Assembly: GCF_004340965.1 (NCBI RefSeq)
Contig: NZ_SLYA01000002.1
Coordinates: forward strand, 372,001 to 436,000
Reading direction: 5' to 3'
Source of the DNA: Sphingomonas sp. PP-CE-1A-559
Lineage (GTDB): Bacteria; Pseudomonadota; Alphaproteobacteria; Sphingomonadales; Sphingomonadaceae
Length of the DNA stretch: 64,000 bases
The position numbers were made by a program, and so were the translations under genes. Below are positions 43,922 through 53,492 of the stretch, in pieces. Below the pieces are notes generated by a model. That model searched no databases. It saw only the letters and a list, made by a program, of their open reading frames with translations, and was not told the DNA's origin. The first letter of the stretch is position 1, and every line of letters begins with the position of its first letter.

Positions 43922-44701
43922 TTACTTGCCCCGGTTCTTGCGATGCTTTTCGAGGTCGAGGACGGCGTTGTCGGCACCCTCGGGCAGCAGGCCGAGACGG
44001 CGTGCAACCTCTTGATACGCTTCGACTTCGCCACCGAGATCGCGACGGAAGCGATCCTTGTCCATCTTCTCGTTGGTTTCCATGTCCCACAGACGGCAGC
44101 CATCGGGGCTGATCTCGTCGGCGAGGATGATGCGACCGAAGTCGTTGTCGAAGATGCGGCCGAATTCGAGCTTGAAGTCGACCAGGCGGATGCCGACGCC
44201 GGCGAACAGCCCGCACAGGAAATCGTTCACGCGGATCGCGAGGTCGGCGATGTCGTGCATCTCCTCCTGGCTCGCCCAGCCGAACGCGGCGATGTGTTCG
44301 TCGGAGATCATCGGATCGCCGAGCGCATCGTCCTTGTAGTAATATTCGATGATCGTGCGGGGCAGCTTGGTACCCTCCTCGATCCCGAGGCGCGTCGAGA
44401 TCGATCCTGCGGCGACGTTGCGCACGACGACTTCGATCGGGACGATTTCGACCTGGCGGATCAGCTGCTCGCGCATGTTGAGCCGGCGGATGAAGTGCGT
44501 GGGCACGCCGATATGATCGAGCAGCGTGAAGATGTGCTCGGAAATCCGGTTGTTGAGCACGCCCTTGCCGTTGATCGTGCCCTTTTTCTGGGCATTGAAC
44601 GCGGTCGCGTCGTCCTTGAAATACTGGATCAGCGTGCCCGGCTCGGGACCCTCGTAGAGGATCTTGGCCTTGCCTTCGTAGATCTGGCGGCGGCGAGCCA
44701 T
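43922..44701 (-). CDS. purC: SAICAR synthetase PurC
   Basis: 259 residues. Begins [16 protein letters not shown], the standard ATP-binding entry of Pur[15 protein letters not shown] and [24 protein letters not shown] are conserved substrate and metal blocks. It ligates aspartate to CAIR. First gene of purC-purS-purQ. The 137-bp gap upstream (44702-44838) has no evident purine riboswitch. Confidence 0.97.
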   Translation of the reverse strand: MARRRQIYEGKAKILYEGPEPGTLIQYFKDDATAFNAQKKGTINGKGVLNNRISEHIFTLLDHIGVPTHFIRRLNMREQLIRQVEIVPIEVVVRNVAAGSISTRLGIEEGTKLPRTIIEYYYKDDALGDPMISDEHIAAFGWASQEEMHDIADLAIRVNDFLCGLFAGVGIRLVDFKLEFGRIFDNDFGRIILADEISPDGCRLWDMETNEKMDKDRFRRDLGGEVEAYQEVARRLGLLPEGADNAVLDLEKHRKNRGK

Positions 44702-44838
44702 GCGCGGTCCCCTGGATAATCAAGCGGTGAAAATCGAGCGGCCCCAGCCTACGCGATATGTACCGCGAAGCCGAGGCCGGAATAGGCCGCGCCTATAGGC
44801 GAAGGGTGCGGGGGGTGCAATCGCGGCTTCGCGCGGTG

Positions 44839-46053
44839 TCAGGTGACAGCGAGGCGCTCGGCGAAGGCGGGGTCTCGCCAGGCTTCGGTTTCGAGCGTTT
44901 CGCGGAGGATGTCACCGGCGCGCCAGACGTCTTCGTAGCTGAGATACAGAGGTGTCAGGCCGAGGCGAAGGATGTCGGGGTCGCGGAAGTCGCCGATGAC
45001 GCCGCGCGCTATGAGGGCTTGCGTAAGTTCGTAGGCGTGCGGATGGCGGAAGCTGATGTGGCTGCCGCGTTTGGCAGGGTTTCGCGGGCTGACGCAGTCG
45101 AGGCCTAGTGCGTCGCCGGCGGCGGCGAGGATGTCGAACAGTTGTGCGCTTTTGGTAGCGACGGCGTGCTGGTCGATGTCGGCCCAGAGGTCGAGTGCGG
45201 TTTCCAGTGCGGCGGTCGAGAGCATCGCGGGGGTGCCGGCCAGCCAGCGCTTCATGTCGGGGGCGGGGCGGTAGGCATCCTCGAACGCGAACGGCGCGGC
45301 GTGGCCCATCCAGCCGGATAGCGGGCTGGCGAGGGTGTCCTGCCAGCGCTTGGCGACGTAGAGGAACGCAGGCGCGCCAGGGCCGCCGTTGAGGTATTTG
45401 TAGGTGCACCCGACGGCGAGGTCGGCGTTCGCGCCGTTGAGGTCGACCGGGACCGCACCGACGCTGTGGCTCAGGTCCCAGAGCATGAGCGCGCCGGCAT
45501 CGTGCGCGCGGGCGGTCCAAGCGGCTATGTCGAAGCGGTCGCTGGTCTTGTAGTGAACGTGGGTGAGGAGCAGCACCGCGGTGTCTTCGTCGAGCGCGGC
45601 GGCGAGGTCTTCGCGGGCCACCACTTTGAGCCGTGCGCCGGGGACGCAGGCGACGGCGCCTTCCGCGATGTGCAGGTCAGTGGGGAAGTTGCCGGCCTCG
45701 CTCAAGACCGTGTGACGCTCCGGGTTGCTGCGCAGTCCGGCAACCAGCGCCTTGAAAAGGTGCGTCGAGGTGGTGTCGCCGATGATAACCTCGTCCGGTG
45801 CAGCGCCGATCAGCGGCGCGATCTTCGCACCGATCCGCTGGGGAGCGTCGATCCAGCCTTCGTTCCAGCTGCGGATCAAACGGTCGCCCCATTGGCGGGT
45901 GGCGACGTCGGCGAGCGCTGCGGGCGTCGCCTTGGGCAAGGCGCCGAGCGAATTACCGTCGAGGTAGATAACGCCCTCGGGGAGCGCGAACTTGTCGCGG
46001 TAGGCGGCGAGCGGATCGGTCGCGTCGAGTGCGCGGACGTCTTCGAGGGTCAC
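44839..46053 (-). CDS. kynU: Kynureninase
   Basis: A 404-residue PLP enzyme cleaving kynurenine to anthranilate and alanine. VIYLDGNSLGALP is the diagnostic N-terminal block, DTTSTHLFK and LLTHVHYKTSDRFD follow, and GCTYKYLNGGPGAPAFLY holds the PLP-binding lysine. MGHAAPFAFEDAYRPAPD is also conserved. The start overlaps the stop of the exported hydrolase by four bases. No tryptophan dioxygenase gene is in the window. Confidence 0.96.
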   Translation of the reverse strand: MTLEDVRALDATDPLAAYRDKFALPEGVIYLDGNSLGALPKATPAALADVATRQWGDRLIRSWNEGWIDAPQRIGAKIAPLIGAAPDEVIIGDTTSTHLFKALVAGLRSNPERHTVLSEAGNFPTDLHIAEGAVACVPGARLKVVAREDLAAALDEDTAVLLLTHVHYKTSDRFDIAAWTARAHDAGALMLWDLSHSVGAVPVDLNGANADLAVGCTYKYLNGGPGAPAFLYVAKRWQDTLASPLSGWMGHAAPFAFEDAYRPAPDMKRWLAGTPAMLSTAALETALDLWADIDQHAVATKSAQLFDILAAAGDALGLDCVSPRNPAKRGSHISFRHPHAYELTQALIARGVIGDFRDPDILRLGLTPLYLSYEDVWRAGDILRETLETEAWRDPAFAERLAVT

Positions 46054-46970
46054 TGGCTCTTTCCGAAATAGGACAGGATCAGGCGTTTGGCCTCGGCCCA
46101 GGCAGGCGTTTCCGGCGCGATCAGTTCGACATGGCCGGTCGCCGGGATGGTGTGGAGCGTGGCGGTGTCACCGGCCGCCTTGGCCTTGACGATATAGTCG
46201 GTCGCCATGACGAAGGGGATGATCCTGTCCTCGCGTCCGTTGACGAGGTCCTGCTTTACCCCGAGCGGCAGGAGGCGCGCGACCGAGGTGTCGGCGTAGA
46301 CGTCCGGATGCTGCGGCGTGGGCGTGCTGACCAGTTTCGCGACGACTTCGGTGCCGCAGCCATTGTCGGCGTTAGTCGCGGTGGCTTCGAGATCGGGCAG
46401 GCCGCCGAGGCTGATGACATGGCGGATGCGGAGTGGGTGCGCGGTGTAGAGGGGGCTCGACGCAGGGATCTTGGGGCGGGCGGTGAGCCAGAGCGCGAGG
46501 TGACCCCCGGCCGAGTGACCGATCGCCAGCACAAGCCGCGTGTCTAGGTTATACTTCTTCGCGTTGACCGTGAGTTGATCCGCCGCCGTCGCAGCATCCG
46601 CAAAGGTGCCGGGATAGCCGCCGCCGGTGCGGTCTACGCCGCGATAGTCGATGTTCCAGACCGCGACGCCGGCGTTGCGGAGGTCGTCGGCGATCCAGTT
46701 CATCAGGCTGCGATCGGCGATGCTCGTCGTCCAGCAGCCGCCATGGACCATCACGACCACAGGGAAAGGCCCCTTGATCTTACCCTTAGGAAGCCAGACG
46801 TCGACCTTCTGCATCTGGTCGGTGCCGTAAGCGATGGTCGCGTCGGGCATCGGCTTGGGCCGCTCGGTCAGGTCGGGCCACGTCAGCAGCTTGGGCGGCG
46901 GGGGAGCGGGCGTTTGCGCCATGACGGGCGTGGACATTGCGACAAGCGCGAGAAAGGCAAGGCGGATCAT
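46050..46970 (-). CDS. Exported alpha/beta hydrolase, kynurenine formamidase-like
   Basis: 306 residues with a signal peptide (MIRLAFLALVAMSTPVMAQT) followed by a Pro-rich linker. MVHGGCWTT is the oxyanion HGG(G/C)W motif of the esterase/formamidase group, IGHSAGGHLALW the nucleophile elbow with Ser, and GHVELIAPE carries the catalytic His. Overlap with kynU suggests that it supplies kynurenine from formylkynurenine, as KynB-type or esterase-type formamidases do, but the signal peptide would place it in the periplasm, which is unexpected. A general esterase is the alternative. Confidence 0.78.
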   Translation of the reverse strand: MIRLAFLALVAMSTPVMAQTPAPPPPKLLTWPDLTERPKPMPDATIAYGTDQMQKVDVWLPKGKIKGPFPVVVMVHGGCWTTSIADRSLMNWIADDLRNAGVAVWNIDYRGVDRTGGGYPGTFADAATAADQLTVNAKKYNLDTRLVLAIGHSAGGHLALWLTARPKIPASSPLYTAHPLRIRHVISLGGLPDLEATATNADNGCGTEVVAKLVSTPTPQHPDVYADTSVARLLPLGVKQDLVNGREDRIIPFVMATDYIVKAKAAGDTATLHTIPATGHVELIAPETPAWAEAKRLILSYFGKSQ

Positions 46971-47093
46971 AAGGTTGGTGTAGCGGGCTCGATCGACCGC
47001 GTCATGCGGGCATATCGTCGTGATCGAACGCGCAGGCCGCTTCGTACGTTCATGCTTTGATCGTTTCGTTCCCGGCTGCTATCGCTGCACGCA

Positions 47094-49343
47094 ATGGCCA
47101 CCGATTTCAAAGATCCGTTCGACTCCATCGTCGACGCTCCCTTCGACAGCGCGCTGTCCGAGCGGTACCTCGTCTATGCCTTGTCGACGATCACCGCGCG
47201 GTCGTTGCCCGACGTGCGCGACGGGATGAAGCCGGTGCATCGTCGCCTGCTGTGGGCGATGCGGCTGCTCAAGCTCGATCCGGCGCAGGGCTACAAGAAG
47301 TGCGCGCGTGTCGTCGGCGACGTCATCGGCAAATACCATCCCCACGGCGATCAGTCGGTCTACGACGCGATGGTGCGTTTGGCGCAGTCGTTCGCGATGC
47401 GCTATCCGCTGGTCGACGGGCAGGGCAATTTCGGTAACATCGACGGCGATAACGCCGCCGCCTACCGCTACACCGAAGCGCGGCTGACGCAGGTCGCGAT
47501 CGACCTGATGGATGGGCTCGACGAGGATGCGGTCGCGTATCGCCCGACCTACAACGGCGAAGATCACGAGCCAGAGCTGTTCCCCGGACTGTTTCCGAAC
47601 CTGCTAGCGAACGGCGCGAGCGGGATCGCGGTCGGAATGGCGACGAGCATCCCACCGCACAACGCGGCCGAGTTGCTGGAGGCGGCGATCGTCCTGATCG
47701 ATACGCCCGACGCGGACGATGCGGCGATCCTGGAACACGTGAAGGGCCCCGATTTCCCCACCGGTGGCTTGGTCGTCGATCCGCCGGCGGTGATCCGCGA
47801 ATCCTATGCGACCGGGCGGGGCGGGTTCCGCGTCCGTGCGCGCTGGGAAACCGAGCGCGAGAAGGGCGGCGGCTGGCAGTTGATCGTCACCGAGATCCCG
47901 TACGGCGTGCAGAAGGGCAAGCTGATCGAGCAGATCGCCGACCTCATCAACGCCAAGCGCCTGCCGATCCTCGCCGACGTGCGCGACGAATCGGATACCG
48001 AGATCCGCATCGTGCTCGAACCGCGAAGCCGCACGGTCGACCCGCAGATCCTGATGGACGGCCTGTTCCGGCTGACCGATCTCGAGACGCGGATCAGCCT
48101 CAACCTCAACGTGCTCGACAAGGATCGCACCCCGCGAGTCATGTCGCTCCGCGAGGCACTGGCGGCGTGGGTCGATCACCAGTTCGTCGTGTTGCGCCGG
48201 CGTACCGAGCACCGGCTGGCGAAAATCGCCGACCGCGTAGAGCTGCTCGACGGCTATCTGATCGCGTACCTCAATCTCGACCGCGTGATCGAGATCATCC
48301 GCACCGAGGACGAGCCGAAGAAGGTGATGATCGCCGAGTTCGCGCTGACCGATCGCCAGGCCGAGGCGATCCTCAACATGCGGCTGCGGTCGCTCAGGCG
48401 GCTCGAAGAGTTCGAGATCAAGACCGAGCGCGACAAGCTCGACAAGGAGCAGGCGACGCTCGCCGCCTTGCTCGCCGATCCGAAGAAGCAGCGCGCGCGG
48501 ATGAAGCGTGACATGGCGAAGATCCGCGATCGCTATGGTCTGGAGACTCCGCTCGGCAAGCGGCGCACGACGATCGAGGAGCACGCGCCGACCCGCGACA
48601 TTCCCTTGGAAGCGATGATCGAGCGCGAGCCGATCACCGTGATCCTGTCGCAGCGCGGCTGGATCCGCGCGATGAAGGGGCACAATGATCTGGCGAGCCC
48701 GGAGGCGCTGAAGTTCAAGGAGGGTGACGGCCCGGCCTACGCTTTCCACGCGCAGACGACGGACAAGCTGTTGCTCGCGGCGGAGAACGGGCGGTTCTAC
48801 ACGCTGGCGGCGGACAAGCTGCCGGGCGGGCGTGGCTTTGGCGAACCGGTGCGGGCGATGATCGATCTCGACGGCAGCATCGGGATCGTCGCACTGCTGC
48901 CCGCGAGCAAGCATCCCAAACTGCTGGTAGTCGCGACCGATGGCCGCGGCTTTTCGGTCAGTTCGGCGGAGGTCGTTGCCGAGACCCGCAAGGGCAAGAC
49001 GGTAATGACACCGCGCCCGGGTGCGCATCTGAAGATCGTCCGGCCGATCGGACCGAATGACGACTACGTCGCGGCGATCGGCGACAACCGGAAAATGCTG
49101 GTGTTCCCGCTTGCCGAACTGGTCGAGATGACGCGCGGGCAGGGGCTCCAGTTGCAGCGCTATCGCGACGGCGGACTGGCCGATGCGATCACATTCGTCT
49201 TCGCCGAGGGCCTCAGCTGGGCGATGGGCGGCGGCACCGGCCGGACCCGGACCGAATCAGACCTTGGCCCGTGGCGCGCTGCCCGCGGAGCCGCCGGGCG
49301 GATGCCGCCGACGGGCTTTCCGCGCGATAATCGATTCGGATAA
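47094..49343 (+). CDS. parC: DNA topoisomerase IV subunit A
   Basis: 749 residues. The breakage-reunion domain has GMKPVHRRLLWAM and GKYHPHGDQSVYDAMVRLAQ, and the catalytic tyrosine is Tyr126 in AAAYRYTEARLT. The C-terminal beta-pinwheel is shorter than in GyrA and lacks a clear GyrA box, which supports ParC. At the quinolone-contact positions Gln87 and Asp91 appear where E. coli ParC has Ser80 and Glu84. The stop shares its last base with the next start, coupling it to the GGDEF-EAL gene. Confidence 0.95.
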   Translation: MATDFKDPFDSIVDAPFDSALSERYLVYALSTITARSLPDVRDGMKPVHRRLLWAMRLLKLDPAQGYKKCARVVGDVIGKYHPHGDQSVYDAMVRLAQSFAMRYPLVDGQGNFGNIDGDNAAAYRYTEARLTQVAIDLMDGLDEDAVAYRPTYNGEDHEPELFPGLFPNLLANGASGIAVGMATSIPPHNAAELLEAAIVLIDTPDADDAAILEHVKGPDFPTGGLVVDPPAVIRESYATGRGGFRVRARWETEREKGGGWQLIVTEIPYGVQKGKLIEQIADLINAKRLPILADVRDESDTEIRIVLEPRSRTVDPQILMDGLFRLTDLETRISLNLNVLDKDRTPRVMSLREALAAWVDHQFVVLRRRTEHRLAKIADRVELLDGYLIAYLNLDRVIEIIRTEDEPKKVMIAEFALTDRQAEAILNMRLRSLRRLEEFEIKTERDKLDKEQATLAALLADPKKQRARMKRDMAKIRDRYGLETPLGKRRTTIEEHAPTRDIPLEAMIEREPITVILSQRGWIRAMKGHNDLASPEALKFKEGDGPAYAFHAQTTDKLLLAAENGRFYTLAADKLPGGRGFGEPVRAMIDLDGSIGIVALLPASKHPKLLVVATDGRGFSVSSAEVVAETRKGKTVMTPRPGAHLKIVRPIGPNDDYVAAIGDNRKMLVFPLAELVEMTRGQGLQLQRYRDGGLADAITFVFAEGLSWAMGGGTGRTRTESDLGPWRAARGAAGRMPPTGFPRDNRFG

Positions 49344-51082
49344 TGGATGAGAAAGGCCCCATTCAGGGTCCTTCAGAGCCTCTTAACGAACCCGCGGTAC
49401 CGGGGAGCATGCCATCGACCGCCCTCGAAGAGACTGCAAAGCCGATCGTGACGAGCGATATGATCGCACGCGGGCTTGAACTCGTGGCGATCCCGGCGGT
49501 TCACGTCGTGCTGAACGCGGGTCGGATCGAGCTGTTCGCGATGAACCGCGCGTATCGGCTAGCCGGGTTCGGTGTCGTTGCGGAGCGGTCGCGGATGATT
49601 GCCGAGCTTGGCGACCAGATTCGCGCATTCCTTGGCTCGCAGCAGATCAGGTCCGACTTCGATTGGGTCCTGGGCGACGAGATCGACTGCCGCCATTACC
49701 GCGTCACGATCGCACGATCCGATCCCATATTCCGCGAACGGTGTACGATCAGTTTCATCGACCTGACGTCGCAGGTCCAGACCGAGCGTAGCTTGCGTCG
49801 CGAGATGACGACCGACAGCCTGACGGGATTGTTGAACCGGGAAGGGTTCGCGGACCTGATCGAGGAGCTCGAAGACCATACGGTCAGGGCCGTGCTCGCG
49901 ATCGACCTCGATCGGTTCGGCCGGCTAAACTCGTGCCTGGGCTCGCTGGCGGGTGATGAATTGCTCATCACGGTGGCGCGTAGGATCAAGGGTGCGTTGC
50001 GCGCGCGCGACACGCTGGCGCGGATTGGCGGGAATCAATTCGGTATCCTGATATCGATAGACCAGGATCGGGAGGAGGCACAGGCGCTGGCCGAGCGGAT
50101 CCACCGGACGTTGCAAACGCCGTTCCGGTTGACCGATTACGAGATCAACGTCGAGTGCTCGGTCGGGATCGCCTTCGGTGCCGATGAGTCCGGCGACAAT
50201 GTCGATCTGGTCCGCCACGCGCAGTTCGCGGTCAAACGCGCGAAGGTGAGTGGTCGCGCCGAGTTCTACCAGGTCCAGGATTTCGCGATCGCGCGCGCGC
50301 AATTCGGCATGGAGACCGCGCTCCGCCGTGCGATCGAGCACCGCGACCTGCGTCTCGCCTATCAGCCGATCTGCGACTTGGCGACCGGTCGGATCGTATC
50401 GTTCGAAGCGTTGGCGCGCTGGACCGATAAGGATGGCCGCGAACATTCGCCCACCGAATTCATCGCGGTCGCTGAGGAGTCGGGATTGATCGTGCCGCTG
50501 GGGCGATGGGCGATCGAGGAAGCGGCGCAGACGCTGGCGCGCTGGGACGCGGCGAACGGCGGACCGTGTGGGGTGAGGCTGGCCGTCAACCTGTCGGCGA
50601 TCCAGTTGCAGCGCGATGCGATCGCCCCGGTGCTGCAGGCGGCGCTGGACTCGACGGGGCTGTCGGGAGATCGGTTCACGCTTGAACTGACCGAGAGCGC
50701 GATCGTCTCGGATCCCGACCGGATCGCCGGGACGATGCACGCGCTGAAGGCGCTCGGGACGAATCTGGCGATGGACGATTTTGGCACCGGGTATTCGAAC
50801 CTCGCCTATCTCCAGAAGCTGCCGATCGACATTCTCAAGATCGACCGAAGCTTCGTGACGGGCATGCTGGCGGACCGCGACAAGGTGTCGATCGTCCGCG
50901 CTATCCTCAGTCTGGCGCAGGCACTGGGGATGCGGACGACGGCCGAGGGGGTCGAGACGCATGAACTGTCCCAGACGCTCGCGGCGCTGGGGTGCACGTA
51001 CGGGCAGGGCTATTTCTACGCGCGACCGCTGGAGCCGGATGCGGCGTATGCGATGATCAACTCTATAACTGCTATGAACTGA
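49343..51082 (+). CDS. GGDEF-EAL protein (probable c-di-GMP phosphodiesterase)
   Basis: A 579-residue cytoplasmic protein. Residues 30-140 look like a PAS-type sensor (IPAVHVVLNAGRIELFAMN). The GGDEF domain (about 155-310) begins DSLTGLLNREGF but its active-site motif is GGNQF, so cyclase activity is unlikely. The EAL domain (from about 330) is intact in visible motifs: FEALARW, VNLSAIQLQR, LELTESAIV, MDDFGTGYSNLAYL and KIDRSFV, plus AEGVET. It therefore probably degrades c-di-GMP. Translationally coupled to parC. Confidence 0.92.
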   Translation: MDEKGPIQGPSEPLNEPAVPGSMPSTALEETAKPIVTSDMIARGLELVAIPAVHVVLNAGRIELFAMNRAYRLAGFGVVAERSRMIAELGDQIRAFLGSQQIRSDFDWVLGDEIDCRHYRVTIARSDPIFRERCTISFIDLTSQVQTERSLRREMTTDSLTGLLNREGFADLIEELEDHTVRAVLAIDLDRFGRLNSCLGSLAGDELLITVARRIKGALRARDTLARIGGNQFGILISIDQDREEAQALAERIHRTLQTPFRLTDYEINVECSVGIAFGADESGDNVDLVRHAQFAVKRAKVSGRAEFYQVQDFAIARAQFGMETALRRAIEHRDLRLAYQPICDLATGRIVSFEALARWTDKDGREHSPTEFIAVAEESGLIVPLGRWAIEEAAQTLARWDAANGGPCGVRLAVNLSAIQLQRDAIAPVLQAALDSTGLSGDRFTLELTESAIVSDPDRIAGTMHALKALGTNLAMDDFGTGYSNLAYLQKLPIDILKIDRSFVTGMLADRDKVSIVRAILSLAQALGMRTTAEGVETHELSQTLAALGCTYGQGYFYARPLEPDAAYAMINSITAMN

Positions 51083-51108
51083 CTGGCGCCCACGCCGGCT
51101 CAATCGGG

Positions 51109-52281
51109 TTAGGCGGAAACCTCCGCCACCAGTCCGTCGGCGATGATCGCCACGCGCTCGGCGCCCGGAAACCCTTCCGAAATCCACTGCGTCTCGACCC
51201 GGCGCAGCATCGCAGCCACGTCCGGCCCCTTGCGGAGTCCACGTTCGACTAGAGCCCCACCGGAGAACGGGAACGCTGGCGGTGTCCAGTCCGTGATTGC
51301 GGACACGTCTTCGCCAGCGATGAGCAGACGGTCGACTGCACCGGCCACACCGACACGATAGGCCAAGGCCAGCGGGCCTTCCTCACCGGGTCCCGCAGTG
51401 GCAGCCATGAGGCGCTTGCGGTCGACGTTCGATAGCTTCAACCTCGCTCCAACGGCTTCAGCGGCGGCAGGCGCAATCGCCACGGCGAGGCGGCGGATCG
51501 GGTCCGGTGCGATGCCAGCGTCCGCCTCCTGCTGGGCCAGCACGCCCAAACGCGCTGCTCCCCCGGCGTCGATCTCGGGCAATACCGCCCGGAAGATGCC
51601 GCGTTCGACCATCAGCGCGACTACGGGCACGGCGTTGGCCGCGACCAGCAGTTTCAGCACTTCGCTCGCGACGCGTTCGCGCGAAAGCGCCATCAGGTCG
51701 TTGGCACGTGCGGTGCAGGCGTCGAGCCCGGCTTGGTCGATCATGCTGCCAAACCGCGCGTGGAAGCGGAAGAAGCGGAGGATGCGCAGATGATCCTCGG
51801 CGATCCGCTGCAACGGGTCGCCGATGAAGCGGACGCGCCGCGCCGCCAGATCGTCGAGACCACCGAAATAATCGAAGATCTCGCCCGTCTTGGGATCGGC
51901 GTAGAGCGCGTTCATCGTAAAGTCGCGGCGCGCAGCGTCTTCGCGCCAATCATCGGTATAGGCGATGATCGCGTGACGGCCGTCGGTCGAGACGTCGCGG
52001 CGCAGCGTCGTTACCTCGACCGGACCCGCTGGCGTGACGGCAGTAATCGTGCCGTGCGCGAGGCCGGTCGGAACCGCCTTGATCCGCGCATCCTGGAGCC
52101 GCTCGATCACCTCCTGCGGGGGCAGGCGGGTGGCGATATCGACATCGGCGACGTCGACCCCGAGCAGCGTGTCGCGCACCGCGCCACCGACGAAGCGCGA
52201 CTCGCCCTCCGCCGCGCCGAGAACCTTCGTCAGTGCGTCCAGGCCGTCCCGTTCGCGCCACGGCGCCGCCGGGAGTATCAA
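51109..52281 (-). CDS. cca: CCA tRNA nucleotidyltransferase
   Basis: About 390 residues. FVGGAVRDTLLGVDVADVDIAT contains the GGxVRD and DxD motifs of class II CCA-adding enzymes or poly(A) polymerases, and RRDFTMNALYADP and RRVRFIGDPLQRIAEDHLRILRFFRF are the conserved following motifs. Two starts are possible: GTG at 52287, or TTG at 52281 overlapping the NUDIX stop (TTGA) and with GAGG five bases ahead; I choose the TTG. Last gene of DUF1285-NUDIX-cca. Confidence 0.93.
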   Translation of the reverse strand: MILPAAPWRERDGLDALTKVLGAAEGESRFVGGAVRDTLLGVDVADVDIATRLPPQEVIERLQDARIKAVPTGLAHGTITAVTPAGPVEVTTLRRDVSTDGRHAIIAYTDDWREDAARRDFTMNALYADPKTGEIFDYFGGLDDLAARRVRFIGDPLQRIAEDHLRILRFFRFHARFGSMIDQAGLDACTARANDLMALSRERVASEVLKLLVAANAVPVVALMVERGIFRAVLPEIDAGGAARLGVLAQQEADAGIAPDPIRRLAVAIAPAAAEAVGARLKLSNVDRKRLMAATAGPGEEGPLALAYRVGVAGAVDRLLIAGEDVSAITDWTPPAFPFSGGALVERGLRKGPDVAAMLRRVETQWISEGFPGAERVAIIADGLVAEVSA

Positions 52282-52874
52282 GACCACCTCAGGCGACGGG
52301 CGAGGTTGACGATCATCGCCGCAGTCGCACCCCAGATACGGCGCTCGTTCCACATGATCTCGTAATAATGCCGGTCGTGGCCCTGCCATTCGAGCGTCGC
52401 CTCGACATGGTTCGCCTCGTCCAGCAGGAACGCGAGCGGGACTTCGAAGACGCTGGCGACTTCCGCTTCGCTCGGGGTGAAGACCATGTCGGGCGGTATG
52501 ATCCCAATCACCGGCGTCACCTGGAACCCGGTGACGGTGCGGTAGCTGTCCGCCTCGCCAATCACGCGGACCTTGTCGCGGGGGAGGGCGATCTCCTCCT
52601 CGGCCTCGCGCAGCGCCGCGGTGACGACGTCCTCGCCGGGATCGATCCGACCGCCGGGGAACGCGATCTGGCCGGGGTGGCGGCTCATCGTGTCGGTACG
52701 CTGCGTCAGGATCACGCCGGGATCGGCGCGGTCGGTCACCGCGATCAGCACCGCGGCGGGTAGCAACGTGTCGGCGGCGGTGAGATCGCCGTCATGCTGG
52801 TCACCGGTGAGCAGGATCATGTGCGACCCGGCGCCCTTCGCCAGCGCCGCGGTCAGCCGTTCCGTCAGGTTCAT
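52278..52874 (-). CDS. NUDIX hydrolase, CoA pyrophosphatase-like
   Basis: 198 residues. The NUDIX box is GGRIDPGEDVVTAALREAEEEIAL, preceded by MSRHPGQIAFPGG, the NuCoAse signature (LRxxxGqxaFPGG-like). PVIGIIPP and a mid-protein VFEVPLAFLLD fit the same family. It overlaps its neighbours at both ends by four bases. Likely hydrolyses CoA or similar nucleotides. Confidence 0.92.
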   Translation of the reverse strand: MNLTERLTAALAKGAGSHMILLTGDQHDGDLTAADTLLPAAVLIAVTDRADPGVILTQRTDTMSRHPGQIAFPGGRIDPGEDVVTAALREAEEEIALPRDKVRVIGEADSYRTVTGFQVTPVIGIIPPDMVFTPSEAEVASVFEVPLAFLLDEANHVEATLEWQGHDRHYYEIMWNERRIWGATAAMIVNLARRLRWS

Positions 52875-53449
52875 GCAGCGGGCTCCAACGGGAAGAACGC
52901 GCCATCGCTCCACAGGCCGGTGGGAGTCGCGTCGTCGGCGATCGCGCGCTCGGCGAGTTCGTAATAGACCGAGCGGACCACCAGCGCCTCCATCCCGCCG
53001 CGGACGGCGAGATACGGGCGTGGGCCGCCATCTCCGTCGGTCGTGTCCTCGACGAATCGCAGCGGGTGCTCGGGACCTGCGGTGACGAGGTCGCCGGTAT
53101 TAAGCCGGAAGGCGAGCTTCGCATCGCGACCGCTGCCCTCGGCCTTCATCTCCACCGCGATGAACGGCGCGTCTTCGACCTCGATATCGAGCTTTTCAAC
53201 GGGCGTGACGAGGACATGGCTGCCGTCCGGCTCGCGGCGCAGGATCGTCGAGAACAGCCGAACCATCGCCGGGCGGCCGATCGGCGAGCCCTGGTGATAC
53301 CAGGTGCCGTCGCGCGCGATCCGCATCTCGCTGTCGCCGCAGTGTGTCGGGTTCCATTTCTCGACCGGCGGGAGCTTCGCCTCTTCGACAAGCTTGGCGA
53401 TTTCGGCGAGACTGAGCGAGGCGATATCGGGGATGGCATCCATGGGCAT
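52871..53449 (-). CDS. DUF1285 domain protein
   Basis: 192 residues. PPVEKWNPTHCGDSEMRIARDGTW and YHQGSPIGRPAMVRLFSTILRREPDG are the conserved DUF1285 blocks. Found widely in proteobacteria, with structures known but no assigned reaction. The start MPMDAIPDIA could be the first or second ATG (53449 or 53443). It heads the DUF1285-NUDIX-cca operon. Confidence 0.9.
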   Translation of the reverse strand: MPMDAIPDIASLSLAEIAKLVEEAKLPPVEKWNPTHCGDSEMRIARDGTWYHQGSPIGRPAMVRLFSTILRREPDGSHVLVTPVEKLDIEVEDAPFIAVEMKAEGSGRDAKLAFRLNTGDLVTAGPEHPLRFVEDTTDGDGGPRPYLAVRGGMEALVVRSVYYELAERAIADDATPTGLWSDGAFFPLEPAA

Positions 53450-53492
53450 GGCGGCGGACTAGGCGGGCAGGGGGCGGAGGTAAAGCGGTGGC

